Assembly (NCBI GenBank): GCA_964542255.1 | Contig: CAZITV010000049.1 | Coordinates: 1 to 13,337, forward strand | Source of the DNA: CAYMSF01 sp964542255 | GTDB lineage: Bacteria; Verrucomicrobiota; Lentisphaeria; Victivallales; Victivallaceae | Length of the DNA: 13,337 nucleotides | Reading direction: 5' to 3' | In this document: positions 6,472 to 13,337 of the stretch, piece by piece | Layout of the letters: every line of letters starts with the position of its first letter | Numbering within the stretch: the stretch's first letter is position 1 | Made by a program: the position numbers and the translations under genes | Notes under the pieces: generated by a model | Told to the model about the DNA's origin: nothing | Databases searched by the model: none | The model's input: only the letters and a program-made list of their open reading frames with translations

Positions 6472-7783
6472 GTTGCTCTAAATCGCCGGCGCCAATGACC
6501 GCCAGCAGCAGCGGCCGCCCGTCAGGCTTTTGTAAGAGTTGCGGTGCCATTTTTCCCCATGGTTCATCGGAAAATATGGCGTTGCAGCCGATTGATTTTG
6601 CCAATTCTGCGCTGCCAACGCCTTCGGTTTCGACCCACGCGGCAAATACTGGAGTAATCACCACCGCGTCCGGCGACCGCAGAATTTTAACAAAATCTTC
6701 AAAATACTGCCGTAATCTTGCATAGCGGTGCGGCTGAAACACAACGCGGCAGTAGTGTCCAGGAAAGCGCCGCTTCAAACAATCCAGCGCGGCGGATAAC
6801 TCGGTCGGATGATGTGCGTAATCTTCAATAATTGCCAGTTCCGCCGTAATCAAGTGAGTAGTCATTCGACGGGCAACACCAGAAAATGTCAATACCGCCG
6901 TTTCCGCGGCTTGGCGTGTAATACCGAGTTCTACCGCACCAGCGACCGCCATTGCGGCATTAAGACGCTGGTAACCATGAATTTCCTTTAATTTATCCGG
7001 GTTGCAATGGCTAAAATATCCATCAGCCAAAATCGCTGAACGGGTCAACCGTACGGCCGCGGGATGTGAGGCGAAAATACGGTCGGAATTTTCATGGTCA
7101 CAATAGATAAGATGCTGGCACTGCATCGCAAACTGCTGGAAGTTACGGTAAAGCTGTTCAACGCCGCCAACATTCCAGCAATGGTCATCTTCAACATTGG
7201 GCACAATCCCCAGCCGGGCATGAATCGCCGTATGCGACCCGTCGCTTTCGTCGGCTTCAGTAATAAAAATATCACCATCGCCGGCCGCGGAACTGACTCC
7301 TGTATTAATCTTCCCGCCAACCATAAAACCACAATTATTGCCGCATTCCCGGAGAATATGCGCGAGCATTGCGGTAATTGAAGTTTTGCCGTGTGAACCG
7401 CTGATTGCAACGGGACGTTTATAGGTTGATGCCAGGAGCGCCAGCATTTCACCGCGGCGGATAACCGGATACCCCAATGCCGCCGCCTGAAGCATCTCCG
7501 GATTATCTGATTTGACGGCGGAAGAATGGACAATCAGACAAGGAGCAGCGGCAGGAATATTGCTGGAATGATGTCCTATATAAACTGTTGCGCCGCTGCG
7601 CTGCAACGCTGCGGTCTTCGAGCTGCTTTCCAAGTCGGAACCACTAACTTTGAAACCGCGTTCCAGCAGGATTTGAGCCATTGGCGCCATTCCGGCACCG
7701 CCGCATCCGATAAAATGAACTGTGCCGGATAGATATTGTCTAAGCTCTGTCTTCACATCCAATTCCAAATTAAATTTGCGCAC
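6422..7783 (-). CDS. murC: UDP-N-acetylmuramate--L-alanine ligase (MurC), variant central region
   Basis: MurC joins L-alanine to UDP-MurNAc with ATP, the first peptide step of peptidoglycan synthesis in the cytoplasm. The 453-residue protein shows the N-terminal UDP-binding motif FIGCGGAGM (24-32), the ATP-binding loop SGSHGKTS (128-135), ITEADESD (174-181), NVEDDH (196-201), and the C-terminal EDYAHHPTE (320-328) and FQPHRYAR (349-356). GCGGAGM and the HHPTE/PHRYAR pair favour MurC over Mpl. Two oddities appear: after DDH it reads CWNVGG where a D-x-Y type stretch is common, and the usual GRHN(V)LNA block is replaced by GYQRLNA (270-276), with a shorter link before it. The start is a GTG at 7783 without an evident ribosome binding site; a second GTG nine codons on is possible. 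It sits 123 bases after the ABC exporter gene, away from other mur genes. Confidence 0.87.
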   Translation of the reverse strand: MRKFNLELDVKTELRQYLSGTVHFIGCGGAGMAPMAQILLERGFKVSGSDLESSSKTAALQRSGATVYIGHHSSNIPAAAPCLIVHSSAVKSDNPEMLQAAALGYPVIRRGEMLALLASTYKRPVAISGSHGKTSITAMLAHILRECGNNCGFMVGGKINTGVSSAAGDGDIFITEADESDGSHTAIHARLGIVPNVEDDHCWNVGGVEQLYRNFQQFAMQCQHLIYCDHENSDRIFASHPAAVRLTRSAILADGYFSHCNPDKLKEIHGYQRLNAAMAVAGAVELGITRQAAETAVLTFSGVARRMTTHLITAELAIIEDYAHHPTELSAALDCLKRRFPGHYCRVVFQPHRYARLRQYFEDFVKILRSPDAVVITPVFAAWVETEGVGSAELAKSIGCNAIFSDEPWGKMAPQLLQKPDGRPLLLAVIGAGDLEQLIPHLLASRAASAATE

Positions 7784-7906
7784 CTGCGTATTGACGCATG
7801 GCTTATACCGTGGTTGCCTTCATCGTCAAAACCTTCAAAAAATCCTGCAAAACATCAATTCAAAATAGTTTTGCAATTACCTCATTGGTATAAAACCGGA
7901 CCCAGG

Positions 7907-9943
7907 TCAAGATTTGCCGAATTGGGTATCGTGCAGTTTTTTATAGACGCCGCCGTGAGTCAAAAGTTCGGCATGAGTGCCGCATTCAACAATTTTGCCC
8001 TGTTTCAGCACAATAATCATATTAGCATGTTGAATTGTGCTCAAACGATGTGCAATGGCGAAAACGGTACGGTGCGACATCACGCGGTTGAGAGCTTCCT
8101 GCACCAGGCGTTCAGTAACGGTATCGAGGGCACTGGTGGCTTCATCAAGGATTAGTATCGGCGGATTTTTCATAATCGCCCTGGCGATGGCGACGCGTTG
8201 TTTTTCGCCGCCGCTGAGTTTAAATCCTTTTTCACCGACTTCAGTATCATAGCCTTCGGGGTGGCGTCCATCAATGACGAACTGGTGAGCGTTGGCCTGG
8301 ATGGCGGCCTCAACGATTTCCTCGTGAGTTGCGTTCGGACAGCCATAGGCAATATTGTTGGCAATTGTGTCATTAAAGAGTATGGCATCCTGAGAGACAA
8401 TGCCGATATGCTCCCGGATAGAAGAAGTTTTCATATCTCTGACATCAATTCCGTCAATGGTGACGCTGCCGCTGTCGACATCATAAAATCTGGCGATAAG
8501 ATTGGCGATGGTGGTTTTTCCGGAGCCGGTTTCGCCGACTACTGCGACCACGCTGCCTTTTTTGATTTTGAAACTGATACCGTCAAGAATTTTGCGGTCG
8601 CCGTCATAGGTAAAAACAACGTCATTAAAGGCAATCTCATCTTTGAATTCTTTGAGTTCTACGGCATCGGCTTTTTCCTTGATGCTGGTGTCAACATCAA
8701 TGATCGCGAAGTAACGGTCAGCCGCCGCCATGCTGCGTTGAAGATAAGTGGCGACTTTTGCCAAACTTTTTATCGGCCGGTATGCCATAAATGCCGGTAC
8801 CAGCAGCGTCGCCAACTCCGTCAAAGTAACAAAGCGGCTGTAGGAATATACCAGAAAAATCAATGTGGCCGCCACTGCGACAACTTCCATCAGCGGCGCC
8901 ATCAGCAGCTGCAGCTTCAAGGCATGAATGACAATACGGAAATATCTACGGTTTATCTGGCGAAAAATGTTCTCTTCCTTTTTTTCGGTATTATAGGCTT
9001 TGACAACGAGGATACCGGTGAAGACTTCGTGCATCCGCGAGGTTACCTCGGCAATTTTCGCAAACGAGCCTTTATAGATTTTGCGGATTTTGCGGCCGAG
9101 AATAACTACGGGCAGGACGCAGAGCGGCATCCCGACAAAAAGGATAATCAGCAAACCGTAATTTTGATATTGAATACTTGCGATAATAATTGCCGCCGCG
9201 CACGCCAGAATTTCGAGTGGACAGCGGGTCGCGTCAGCGATTACGTTTGACACCGATGACTCAATCGCGGACGTGTCATTGGTACAACGGCTGATTAAAT
9301 GACCGACGTCCATCTTGCCGTAAAATTTCAGCGACTGATTCATTAACTTATTAAAAATTTCATTACGCATATCGGTAATGACTTTGGCGCCGACCCACCG
9401 CATATAATAGTGGTTGATATAATCTGCCAAATTTTTCAGTGTCCAGCCGACGATAAATGCTATAACATAAATGGAGAAAAACTGCCATGACATTCTGCCG
9501 GCGCTATCGCTAACCGGAATTCCGATTGTGGTCGGCCAGGTAATCGCGATTTCATGCTTGGTAACCGCTACCGGTAAATGCATATCTGTTGCAATATTTT
9601 CAATTTTTTTCAGAGATTTGGTTAATTTTGGGTCGCGGTCGGTGGGGTGCAGAATTTCTTCTACCGCACGCAATTTTTCCTGTTCGGTCATATTGACGGA
9701 ACCGTAAGTTTTGGCAATGCGTTCCGCCGTAACCGAGGCTTTATTTTTGTCACCCATGCTCGAATTATCAACAGCCGTCATCAACTCTGGAATTACGAGA
9801 AAGCTGCCAAGCAGTGAGCCGCCGACAATTATGCCAAAAAAGAGTCCTACGGAAAGCCGAATCCAATACGGGCGGGTATACTTCAATAACCGCCAGTAGC
9901 TTTGTACCTTGAACTCTTTTTCATTTTCGCTTCGTCTGCTCAT
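7907..9943 (-). CDS. ABC exporter, MsbA-like half-transporter with large extracytoplasmic insertion
   Basis: The 678-residue protein is a fused membrane-plus-ATPase half-transporter that should work as a homodimer in the inner membrane. The membrane domain has spans near 28-52, 153-172, 240-258, 261-282 and 347-368, with a further hydrophobic stretch near 372-390. The ATPase domain (about 435-675) is complete: Walker A GETGSGKTT (470-478), Q-loop Q518, signature LSGGE (576-580), Walker B ILILDE (596-601) and switch His632. MsbA-type members flip lipid A or other lipids; the substrate here is unproven. Between the first two spans lies a hydrophilic stretch of about 100 residues (53-152), much longer than the short loop of typical MsbA. 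I chose the ATG at 9943 because MSRRSENEKE precedes the usual YWRLLKYTRPYW entry; it is 19 bases after the aminotransferase stop. An in-frame ATG at 9997 would overlap that gene. No clear ribosome binding site is seen. Confidence 0.88.
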   Translation of the reverse strand: MSRRSENEKEFKVQSYWRLLKYTRPYWIRLSVGLFFGIIVGGSLLGSFLVIPELMTAVDNSSMGDKNKASVTAERIAKTYGSVNMTEQEKLRAVEEILHPTDRDPKLTKSLKKIENIATDMHLPVAVTKHEIAITWPTTIGIPVSDSAGRMSWQFFSIYVIAFIVGWTLKNLADYINHYYMRWVGAKVITDMRNEIFNKLMNQSLKFYGKMDVGHLISRCTNDTSAIESSVSNVIADATRCPLEILACAAAIIIASIQYQNYGLLIILFVGMPLCVLPVVILGRKIRKIYKGSFAKIAEVTSRMHEVFTGILVVKAYNTEKKEENIFRQINRRYFRIVIHALKLQLLMAPLMEVVAVAATLIFLVYSYSRFVTLTELATLLVPAFMAYRPIKSLAKVATYLQRSMAAADRYFAIIDVDTSIKEKADAVELKEFKDEIAFNDVVFTYDGDRKILDGISFKIKKGSVVAVVGETGSGKTTIANLIARFYDVDSGSVTIDGIDVRDMKTSSIREHIGIVSQDAILFNDTIANNIAYGCPNATHEEIVEAAIQANAHQFVIDGRHPEGYDTEVGEKGFKLSGGEKQRVAIARAIMKNPPILILDEATSALDTVTERLVQEALNRVMSHRTVFAIAHRLSTIQHANMIIVLKQGKIVECGTHAELLTHGGVYKKLHDTQFGKS

Positions 9944-9962
9944 AAAAATTACACTGTTGCTA

Positions 9963-11084
9963 TTAGCACAACCCTTTTTCAATCGTTGCAACCACATATT
10001 CCAGTTGCGCAGTAGTTAATTCAGGATAAATCGGCAAGGCAAGAATCTCTCCCGCGGTGCGTTCACTGACCGGATAATCGCCAGTTTTGCCGCCCAGCGA
10101 TGCAAAACATTCCTGTTGATGCAGGCAGAGCGGATAATAAACGTTGCATCCGACCCCGTTAGCCTGCAGATATTGTTTTAACTCATCGCGGCGTCCGCCC
10201 TTGACGAGAATACAAAATTGGTTGTAAATATGACGCACCGGATATTTAGCCATTGCCGGGAGCGCTACTTTGTCGCCAATCTTGGAAGCGGCAAATAACT
10301 TGGTATAAGTTGCGGCGTTGCGCTGACGGCCCTCACTCCATTTGTCCAAATCGCGCAGCTTGACGGAAAGAATCGCTGCCTGCAGCGCGTCAATCCGGAA
10401 GTTACCACCAATATATTTGTGGATATAAGTTGAACCCTGACCATGATTACGGAATATTTTCAGTTTTTCAAAGCGTTCCGCGGTATCGGTGGTAACGATG
10501 CCGCCGTCACCGAAACACCCCAAATTTTTGCTTGGGAAGAAGGAGAAACAGCCGTAATCACTGATGCTGCCGGCGCGTTTGCCTTTGTATTCAGCGCCAA
10601 TTGCCTGACAGGCATCTTCAATGACAATCAGTTGATGTTTTTTAGCAACCGCGTTAATCGCGTCCATGTCGGCACATTGACCGAACAGATGCACCGGAAT
10701 AACCGCCTTGGTGCGCGGAGTAATTTTAGCTTCCAGTTTCACCGGGTCAAGATTAAATGTTTCCGGGTCAATATCGGCGAATACCGGGGTGGCGCCAACG
10801 CGCGCAATCGCGCCTACTGTCGCAAAAAATGTGAACGGCGTGGTTATAACTTCATCGCCGGCGCCGATGCCTTCGACCATCAACGCGATAATCAGCGCAT
10901 CAGAACCGGAAGATACTCCACAGGAGAATTTCGAACCGCAATATTGATTAATTTCCTGTTCGAGTTTTTCAACCTTTTTGCCGAGAATAAAAGCCTGGCT
11001 GTCGCAAACTTCAGTAATTTCCCGCAATATTTCTTCGCGCAATCCTGCGAACTGACCTTTTAAATCCAATAACGGCACCTGCAT
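9963..11084 (-). CDS. DegT/DnrJ/EryC1/StrS family PLP-dependent sugar aminotransferase (WbpE-like)
   Basis: The 373-residue protein is full length for the family, which aminates keto-sugars attached to nucleotides, using PLP. The expected PLP-binding lysine is K186 in SFFPSKNLGCFGDGG (181-195). D157 in IEDACQA (155-161) is the residue that usually contacts the PLP ring nitrogen. SSGSDAL (58-64), TTPFTFFAT (81-89) and HLFGQ (132-136) complete the pattern. The HLFGQ and FFPSKNLGC blocks look most like transaminases acting on UDP-3-keto-N-acetylglucosamine-type sugars (WbpE group), which feed LPS or O-antigen synthesis; the exact sugar is not certain. The enzyme should be cytoplasmic. GGAGG six bases before the ATG makes the start secure. 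It is the first gene of the minus-strand set and is followed after 19 bases by the ABC exporter gene, which suits an envelope glycan role. Confidence 0.9.
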   Translation of the reverse strand: MQVPLLDLKGQFAGLREEILREITEVCDSQAFILGKKVEKLEQEINQYCGSKFSCGVSSGSDALIIALMVEGIGAGDEVITTPFTFFATVGAIARVGATPVFADIDPETFNLDPVKLEAKITPRTKAVIPVHLFGQCADMDAINAVAKKHQLIVIEDACQAIGAEYKGKRAGSISDYGCFSFFPSKNLGCFGDGGIVTTDTAERFEKLKIFRNHGQGSTYIHKYIGGNFRIDALQAAILSVKLRDLDKWSEGRQRNAATYTKLFAASKIGDKVALPAMAKYPVRHIYNQFCILVKGGRRDELKQYLQANGVGCNVYYPLCLHQQECFASLGGKTGDYPVSERTAGEILALPIYPELTTAQLEYVVATIEKGLC

Positions 11085-11090
11085 GAGCTA

Positions 11091-11095
11091 CCTCC
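11091..11095 (-). promoter_or_regulatory. Shine-Dalgarno sequence of the aminotransferase gene
   Basis: GGAGG on the minus strand lies six bases before the ATG at 11084. It is a consensus site and fixes the start. It contrasts with the next two genes of the same set, which lack one. Confidence 0.8.
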
Positions 11096-11134
11096 ATTAA
11101 ATTGTATTTTTTAATCAATTAAAGACAAAATCAA

Positions 11135-11165
11135 TAATAGTTGAGTATTTAGTTTTCAACTATTA
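11135..11165. repeat. Perfect 10-base inverted repeat, possible operator or leader hairpin
   Basis: TAATAGTTGA (11135-11144) and TCAACTATTA (11156-11165) are exact reverse complements separated by 11 bases. The arm centres are 21 bases apart, about two turns of the DNA helix, which suits a dimeric repressor. The site lies about 50 bases before the aminotransferase start. As RNA it could form an AT-rich hairpin, but no U-run follows, so an intrinsic terminator is unlikely. Confidence 0.45.
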
Positions 11166-11442
11166 ACCATAAATAAATCCATAATGTTTATAAAAGTATT
11201 AATATAGCCCAACTTTTGCATTCTTCACCCCTGCAACGCAATAAATCATAAAGAAAATATGGCATTATGCATTGCAATAATTGAAGAAAGTTGACGTTTA
11301 CGCGATTTGTTTTTTGTGTTTAAAGCGGTAAAGTTAGCTTTTGCGTTTATCATTCTGATTTACAAAATCGGTTTGATAATTTTGCGCAATCCCGGATATA
11401 TGGTGATTTTCCTATAAGTCAAAATTGGAAGTTGTTTAGATT

Positions 11443-12303
11443 ATGACGGAACAAACTAAAAATAAAGAATATTACCCAGTGGCGCTAACAGTTGCCGGCA
11501 GCGACAGCGGCGGCGGCGCAGGAATACAGGCGGATTTGCGGACTTTTTCAGCTTTTGGCGTATTCGGATGTTCCGCCATAACCGCAGTTACCGCGCAAAA
11601 CCCCACAAAAGTTTCACGCATCGACGCGCTGCCACCTGACGCGGTTACCGCGCAGATTGAAACTGTTCTCGAAAGAATTGCGGTAAAGATCACCAAAACC
11701 GGAATGCTCTTTAATGCCGGGATCGTTGACTGCGTTGCCGCCGCGGCGGCCAAACATAGTTTATTTTTGGTAGTCGATCCGGTGATGATTGCCACCAGCG
11801 GTGCAAAATTGCTCGAAGACGATGCCATCACCGCGATGAAAGACCATTTACTAGTTCATGCCGACTGGATTACACCCAACTTGCCTGAAGCAGAAGTCCT
11901 TTCCGGAATACGTATTAATGGACGCAAAAGTATGATTGATGCCGCCAAGTACTGTGCCGCCAAGTGGAATTGCGGCTGCCTCCTCAAGGGTGGCCATCTG
12001 CCGGGAAAACAAAATGTCGCAATTGACATTGTCTGCTACGACAATGAACTATATGAACTCTGTTCTCCAATTGTGCCAAATTGCCGCGCGACCCACGGCA
12101 CCGGCTGCACTTTGAGTGCTGCGTTCACTGCCGCCCTCGCATTGGGTTCATCCTGGCGCAAAGCAATGGTAATGGCGAAAGAGTTTGTTTATGGTTCACT
12201 AAACGAAACTATAACTATCGGCAGCAAACTCGATGCAATGTTCCCCCCGTTTGATAAAAATTATCAGGGGCGCGCCATGCTGTCAAAAATTGAAATTATA
12301 TAA
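11443..12303 (+). CDS. thiD: Hydroxymethylpyrimidine/phosphomethylpyrimidine kinase (ThiD)
   Basis: ThiD phosphorylates HMP and then HMP-phosphate to give HMP-pyrophosphate for thiamine synthesis in the cytoplasm. The 286-residue protein is of family length and shows ALTVAGSDSGGGAGIQADLRTF (within 14-35) at the substrate site, TAVTAQNP (47-54) with the pyrimidine-contacting Gln, DPVMIATSG (112-120), TPNLPEAEVL (144-153), LKGGH (181-185), and HGTGCTLSAA (218-227), the ribokinase-family anion hole and catalytic region. Some ThiD homologues also phosphorylate pyridoxal or pyridoxine, and that is not excluded. The first eleven residues precede the conserved core and may not be essential. GGAAG lies somewhat far from the ATG (about 11 bases). 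No TPP riboswitch is recognisable upstream and no other thi gene is present. Confidence 0.92.
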   Translation: MTEQTKNKEYYPVALTVAGSDSGGGAGIQADLRTFSAFGVFGCSAITAVTAQNPTKVSRIDALPPDAVTAQIETVLERIAVKITKTGMLFNAGIVDCVAAAAAKHSLFLVVDPVMIATSGAKLLEDDAITAMKDHLLVHADWITPNLPEAEVLSGIRINGRKSMIDAAKYCAAKWNCGCLLKGGHLPGKQNVAIDIVCYDNELYELCSPIVPNCRATHGTGCTLSAAFTAALALGSSWRKAMVMAKEFVYGSLNETITIGSKLDAMFPPFDKNYQGRAMLSKIEII

Positions 12304-12345
12304 CTGTTGCGGGATAGCTCCTTCAAGTAACACCAAAGTATTGAT

Positions 12346-13332
12346 ATGTCAAAACTAAAATTGCTCATCTTTCTCGCTGTTTCGCTATGGCTGCTGCCGG
12401 CGGCGCTGAAAGGCGCGGTTTCCGGCAATGATGGTGCCGGGCAGATTCGTTATACTTCAGCGATGGGCAAACGCTATGTTTTTCTCCGCGATGTTGCCAG
12501 AAATTATGATATGCGCTGCTATGCCTGGCAGGACCGGGTGGTGCTCTACAATGATAAATTTAAATTAACTTTTTTCCCGCAAAGCAAATTCGCAATTATT
12601 AACGGCATCAAAATTAGTTTACTCTTTGCCGCTTACTCATCTGGACCAAATGCTTTTATTAACGACAAAGATTACTTGCTGACTATCGAGCCTATTATCC
12701 GCAGCGGCGCGCTGAAACGCCACCGCATGGGGCTGATTATGCTTGACCCAGGTCACGGTGGCACCGATAACGGCTGCAAAGGCAGAATTCTTAGAGAAAA
12801 AGATTTAATTTTAAAAATTTCACTGCAGCTGGTGGAGACGTTAAGACGGCGCGGTTTTAACGTCGCGATGACCCGCACTAGCGACCGTTTTATTGAACTT
12901 TCAGATAGGATGGAATTGTGCCGCAGGGTCAACGCGGATTTATTTATTTCAATTCACGGTAATTCCGCATTGAATCCGGCGATTAACGGCATTGAAACTT
13001 TTTGCCTGGCCCCATACGGCACTGCGTCAACTAATTCCGGACGCGTCGTCGAGTCTCAAGAATCAGGCAACCGCTTTGATGCTAATAATATGGCACTGGC
13101 GTTCGAAATTCAGCAGGAATTAATAAAACGCACCAAAGCTTTCGACCGCGGCATTAAACGCGCCAGATTTTTTGTCCTGAAAAACGCACCTTGTCCAGCC
13201 GTATTGATTGAGACCGGATTCTTATCCAACGGCGCCGAGGAATTCAAACTAAGCATGCCGTGGTACCAAACCCAAATCGTCAACGGCATCACCGAGGGCA
13301 TTACCTCTTACAGCCGAATGGTCAGCAAGTAA
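12346..13332 (+). CDS. Secreted N-acetylmuramoyl-L-alanine amidase (Amidase_3, AmiC-like)
   Basis: The 328-residue protein begins with a basic MSKLK and a hydrophobic core (about 6-20) followed by a likely signal peptidase region near 20-25, so it should be exported. Residues about 33-118 form a small domain with alternating strands (FLRDVARNYDM, VVLYND, FAIINGIKI, YLLTIEPII) that recalls the copper-amine-oxidase N-terminal-like domain found before many amidases. The Amidase_3 domain spans about 128-325 and keeps the zinc ligands and catalytic Glu: H137 in LDPGHGG, E151 in LREKDL, H204 in SIHGNS and E289 in IETGFLSN. It cleaves the bond between MurNAc and the stem peptide, usually for cell separation. 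No autoinhibitory helix is obvious. The start has no good ribosome binding site; the gene follows thiD after 42 bases and ends five bases before the window edge. Confidence 0.9.
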   Translation: MSKLKLLIFLAVSLWLLPAALKGAVSGNDGAGQIRYTSAMGKRYVFLRDVARNYDMRCYAWQDRVVLYNDKFKLTFFPQSKFAIINGIKISLLFAAYSSGPNAFINDKDYLLTIEPIIRSGALKRHRMGLIMLDPGHGGTDNGCKGRILREKDLILKISLQLVETLRRRGFNVAMTRTSDRFIELSDRMELCRRVNADLFISIHGNSALNPAINGIETFCLAPYGTASTNSGRVVESQESGNRFDANNMALAFEIQQELIKRTKAFDRGIKRARFFVLKNAPCPAVLIETGFLSNGAEEFKLSMPWYQTQIVNGITEGITSYSRMVSK

Positions 13333-13337
13333 TTTCC

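Larger units (their letters stand above)
11085..11442. promoter_or_regulatory. AT-rich divergent intergenic region between the aminotransferase gene and thiD
   Basis: This 358-base gap must hold the start signals for the minus-strand set and for thiD. It contains a perfect 10-base inverted repeat, a short palindrome TTTAAT-CA-ATTAAA (11110-11123), and two similar blocks of the form GCAnnGCAATAA (11233-11244 and 11269-11280). TTGACG at 11291-11296 resembles a -35 box for thiD, but the expected -10 position reads only TTGTGT. I find no credible gene, tRNA or known riboswitch here. Promoters are expected from gene arrangement, but I cannot place them precisely. Confidence 0.45.

Noticed and set aside
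7045..7533. A 162-codon frame on the minus strand inside murC
   Set aside because: It is a shifted reading of murC, which shows continuous family motifs across the same stretch in its own frame.
6422..7783. Mpl (tripeptide ligase) instead of MurC
   Set aside because: GCGGAGM, DYAHHPTE and FQPHRYAR follow the MurC pattern more closely than Mpl.
8198..9250. A 350-codon open frame on the + strand opposite the ABC exporter gene
   Set aside because: It lies entirely antisense to a gene with intact family motifs, its product resembles no family I know, and long antisense frames arise from the codon pattern of the true gene.
9944..9997. Upstream start for the ABC exporter at 9997
   Set aside because: The 18 extra residues would overlap the aminotransferase end and do not look like part of the transporter; MSRRSENEKE at 9943 leads directly into the usual N-terminus.
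10443..11063. A 206-codon open frame on the + strand opposite the aminotransferase gene
   Set aside because: It is antisense to a well-supported DegT-family gene, has no recognisable domain and has no ribosome binding site worth noting.
11300..11442. TPP riboswitch before thiD
   Set aside because: I could not find the conserved CUGAGA and ACCUGAUC-type blocks of the thi box.
1..13337. Mobile element, CRISPR array, toxin-antitoxin or defence system
   Set aside because: No transposase, integrase, nuclease, reverse transcriptase, regular direct-repeat array or small toxin-antitoxin pair is visible on either strand; all larger genes fit housekeeping, signalling or envelope families.

Overview
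The window looks like a chromosomal stretch from a Gram-negative bacterium. It holds a MurC-type peptidoglycan ligase, an MsbA-type lipid exporter, a sugar-nucleotide aminotransferase of the LPS/O-antigen kind and a periplasmic-type cell-wall amidase. A Ser/Thr protein kinase tail with zinc ribbons beside a stand-alone HPt protein, weak or missing Shine-Dalgarno sequences at several genes, and the overall protein flavour would fit the PVC group (for example Lentisphaerota, Kiritimatiellota or relatives). That assignment is an impression from the sequences, not a proof. I see no rRNA, tRNA, CRISPR array, insertion sequence, integrase or phage gene.

Left block (+ strand, 1-5043): the end of a Ser/Thr kinase gene cut by the window edge, an HPt phosphotransfer protein, a multi-spanning GT-C glycosyltransferase-like protein, and two consecutive DUF21/CBS (CorC/CNNM-like) membrane proteins. 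The last two overlap by 4 bases. Gaps are 21, 40 and 35 bases, so the five genes could be one transcription unit. After a 192-base gap that carries a possible promoter and an inverted repeat comes cinA (+), which recycles pyridine nucleotides.

Middle block (- strand, 6422-11084): read in transcription order this is a DegT-type aminotransferase, an ABC exporter and murC, probably co-transcribed. All three are envelope functions. murC and cinA converge and overlap by 50 bases at their 3' ends.

Right block (+ strand, 11443-13332): thiD and a secreted N-acetylmuramoyl-L-alanine amidase, 42 bases apart. The 358-base AT-rich gap between the divergent aminotransferase and thiD is the largest non-coding stretch. 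It holds a perfect 10-base inverted repeat that could be an operator.

Most of the window is ordinary housekeeping and envelope biology, and I do not see a convincing new multi-gene system. The points most worth a second look are the roughly 100-residue extracytoplasmic insertion in the ABC exporter, the altered central region of MurC, the kinase tail with two zinc ribbons beside an orphan HPt protein, the degenerate second DUF21 protein, and an 11-base sequence shared by the leaders of cinA and murC.
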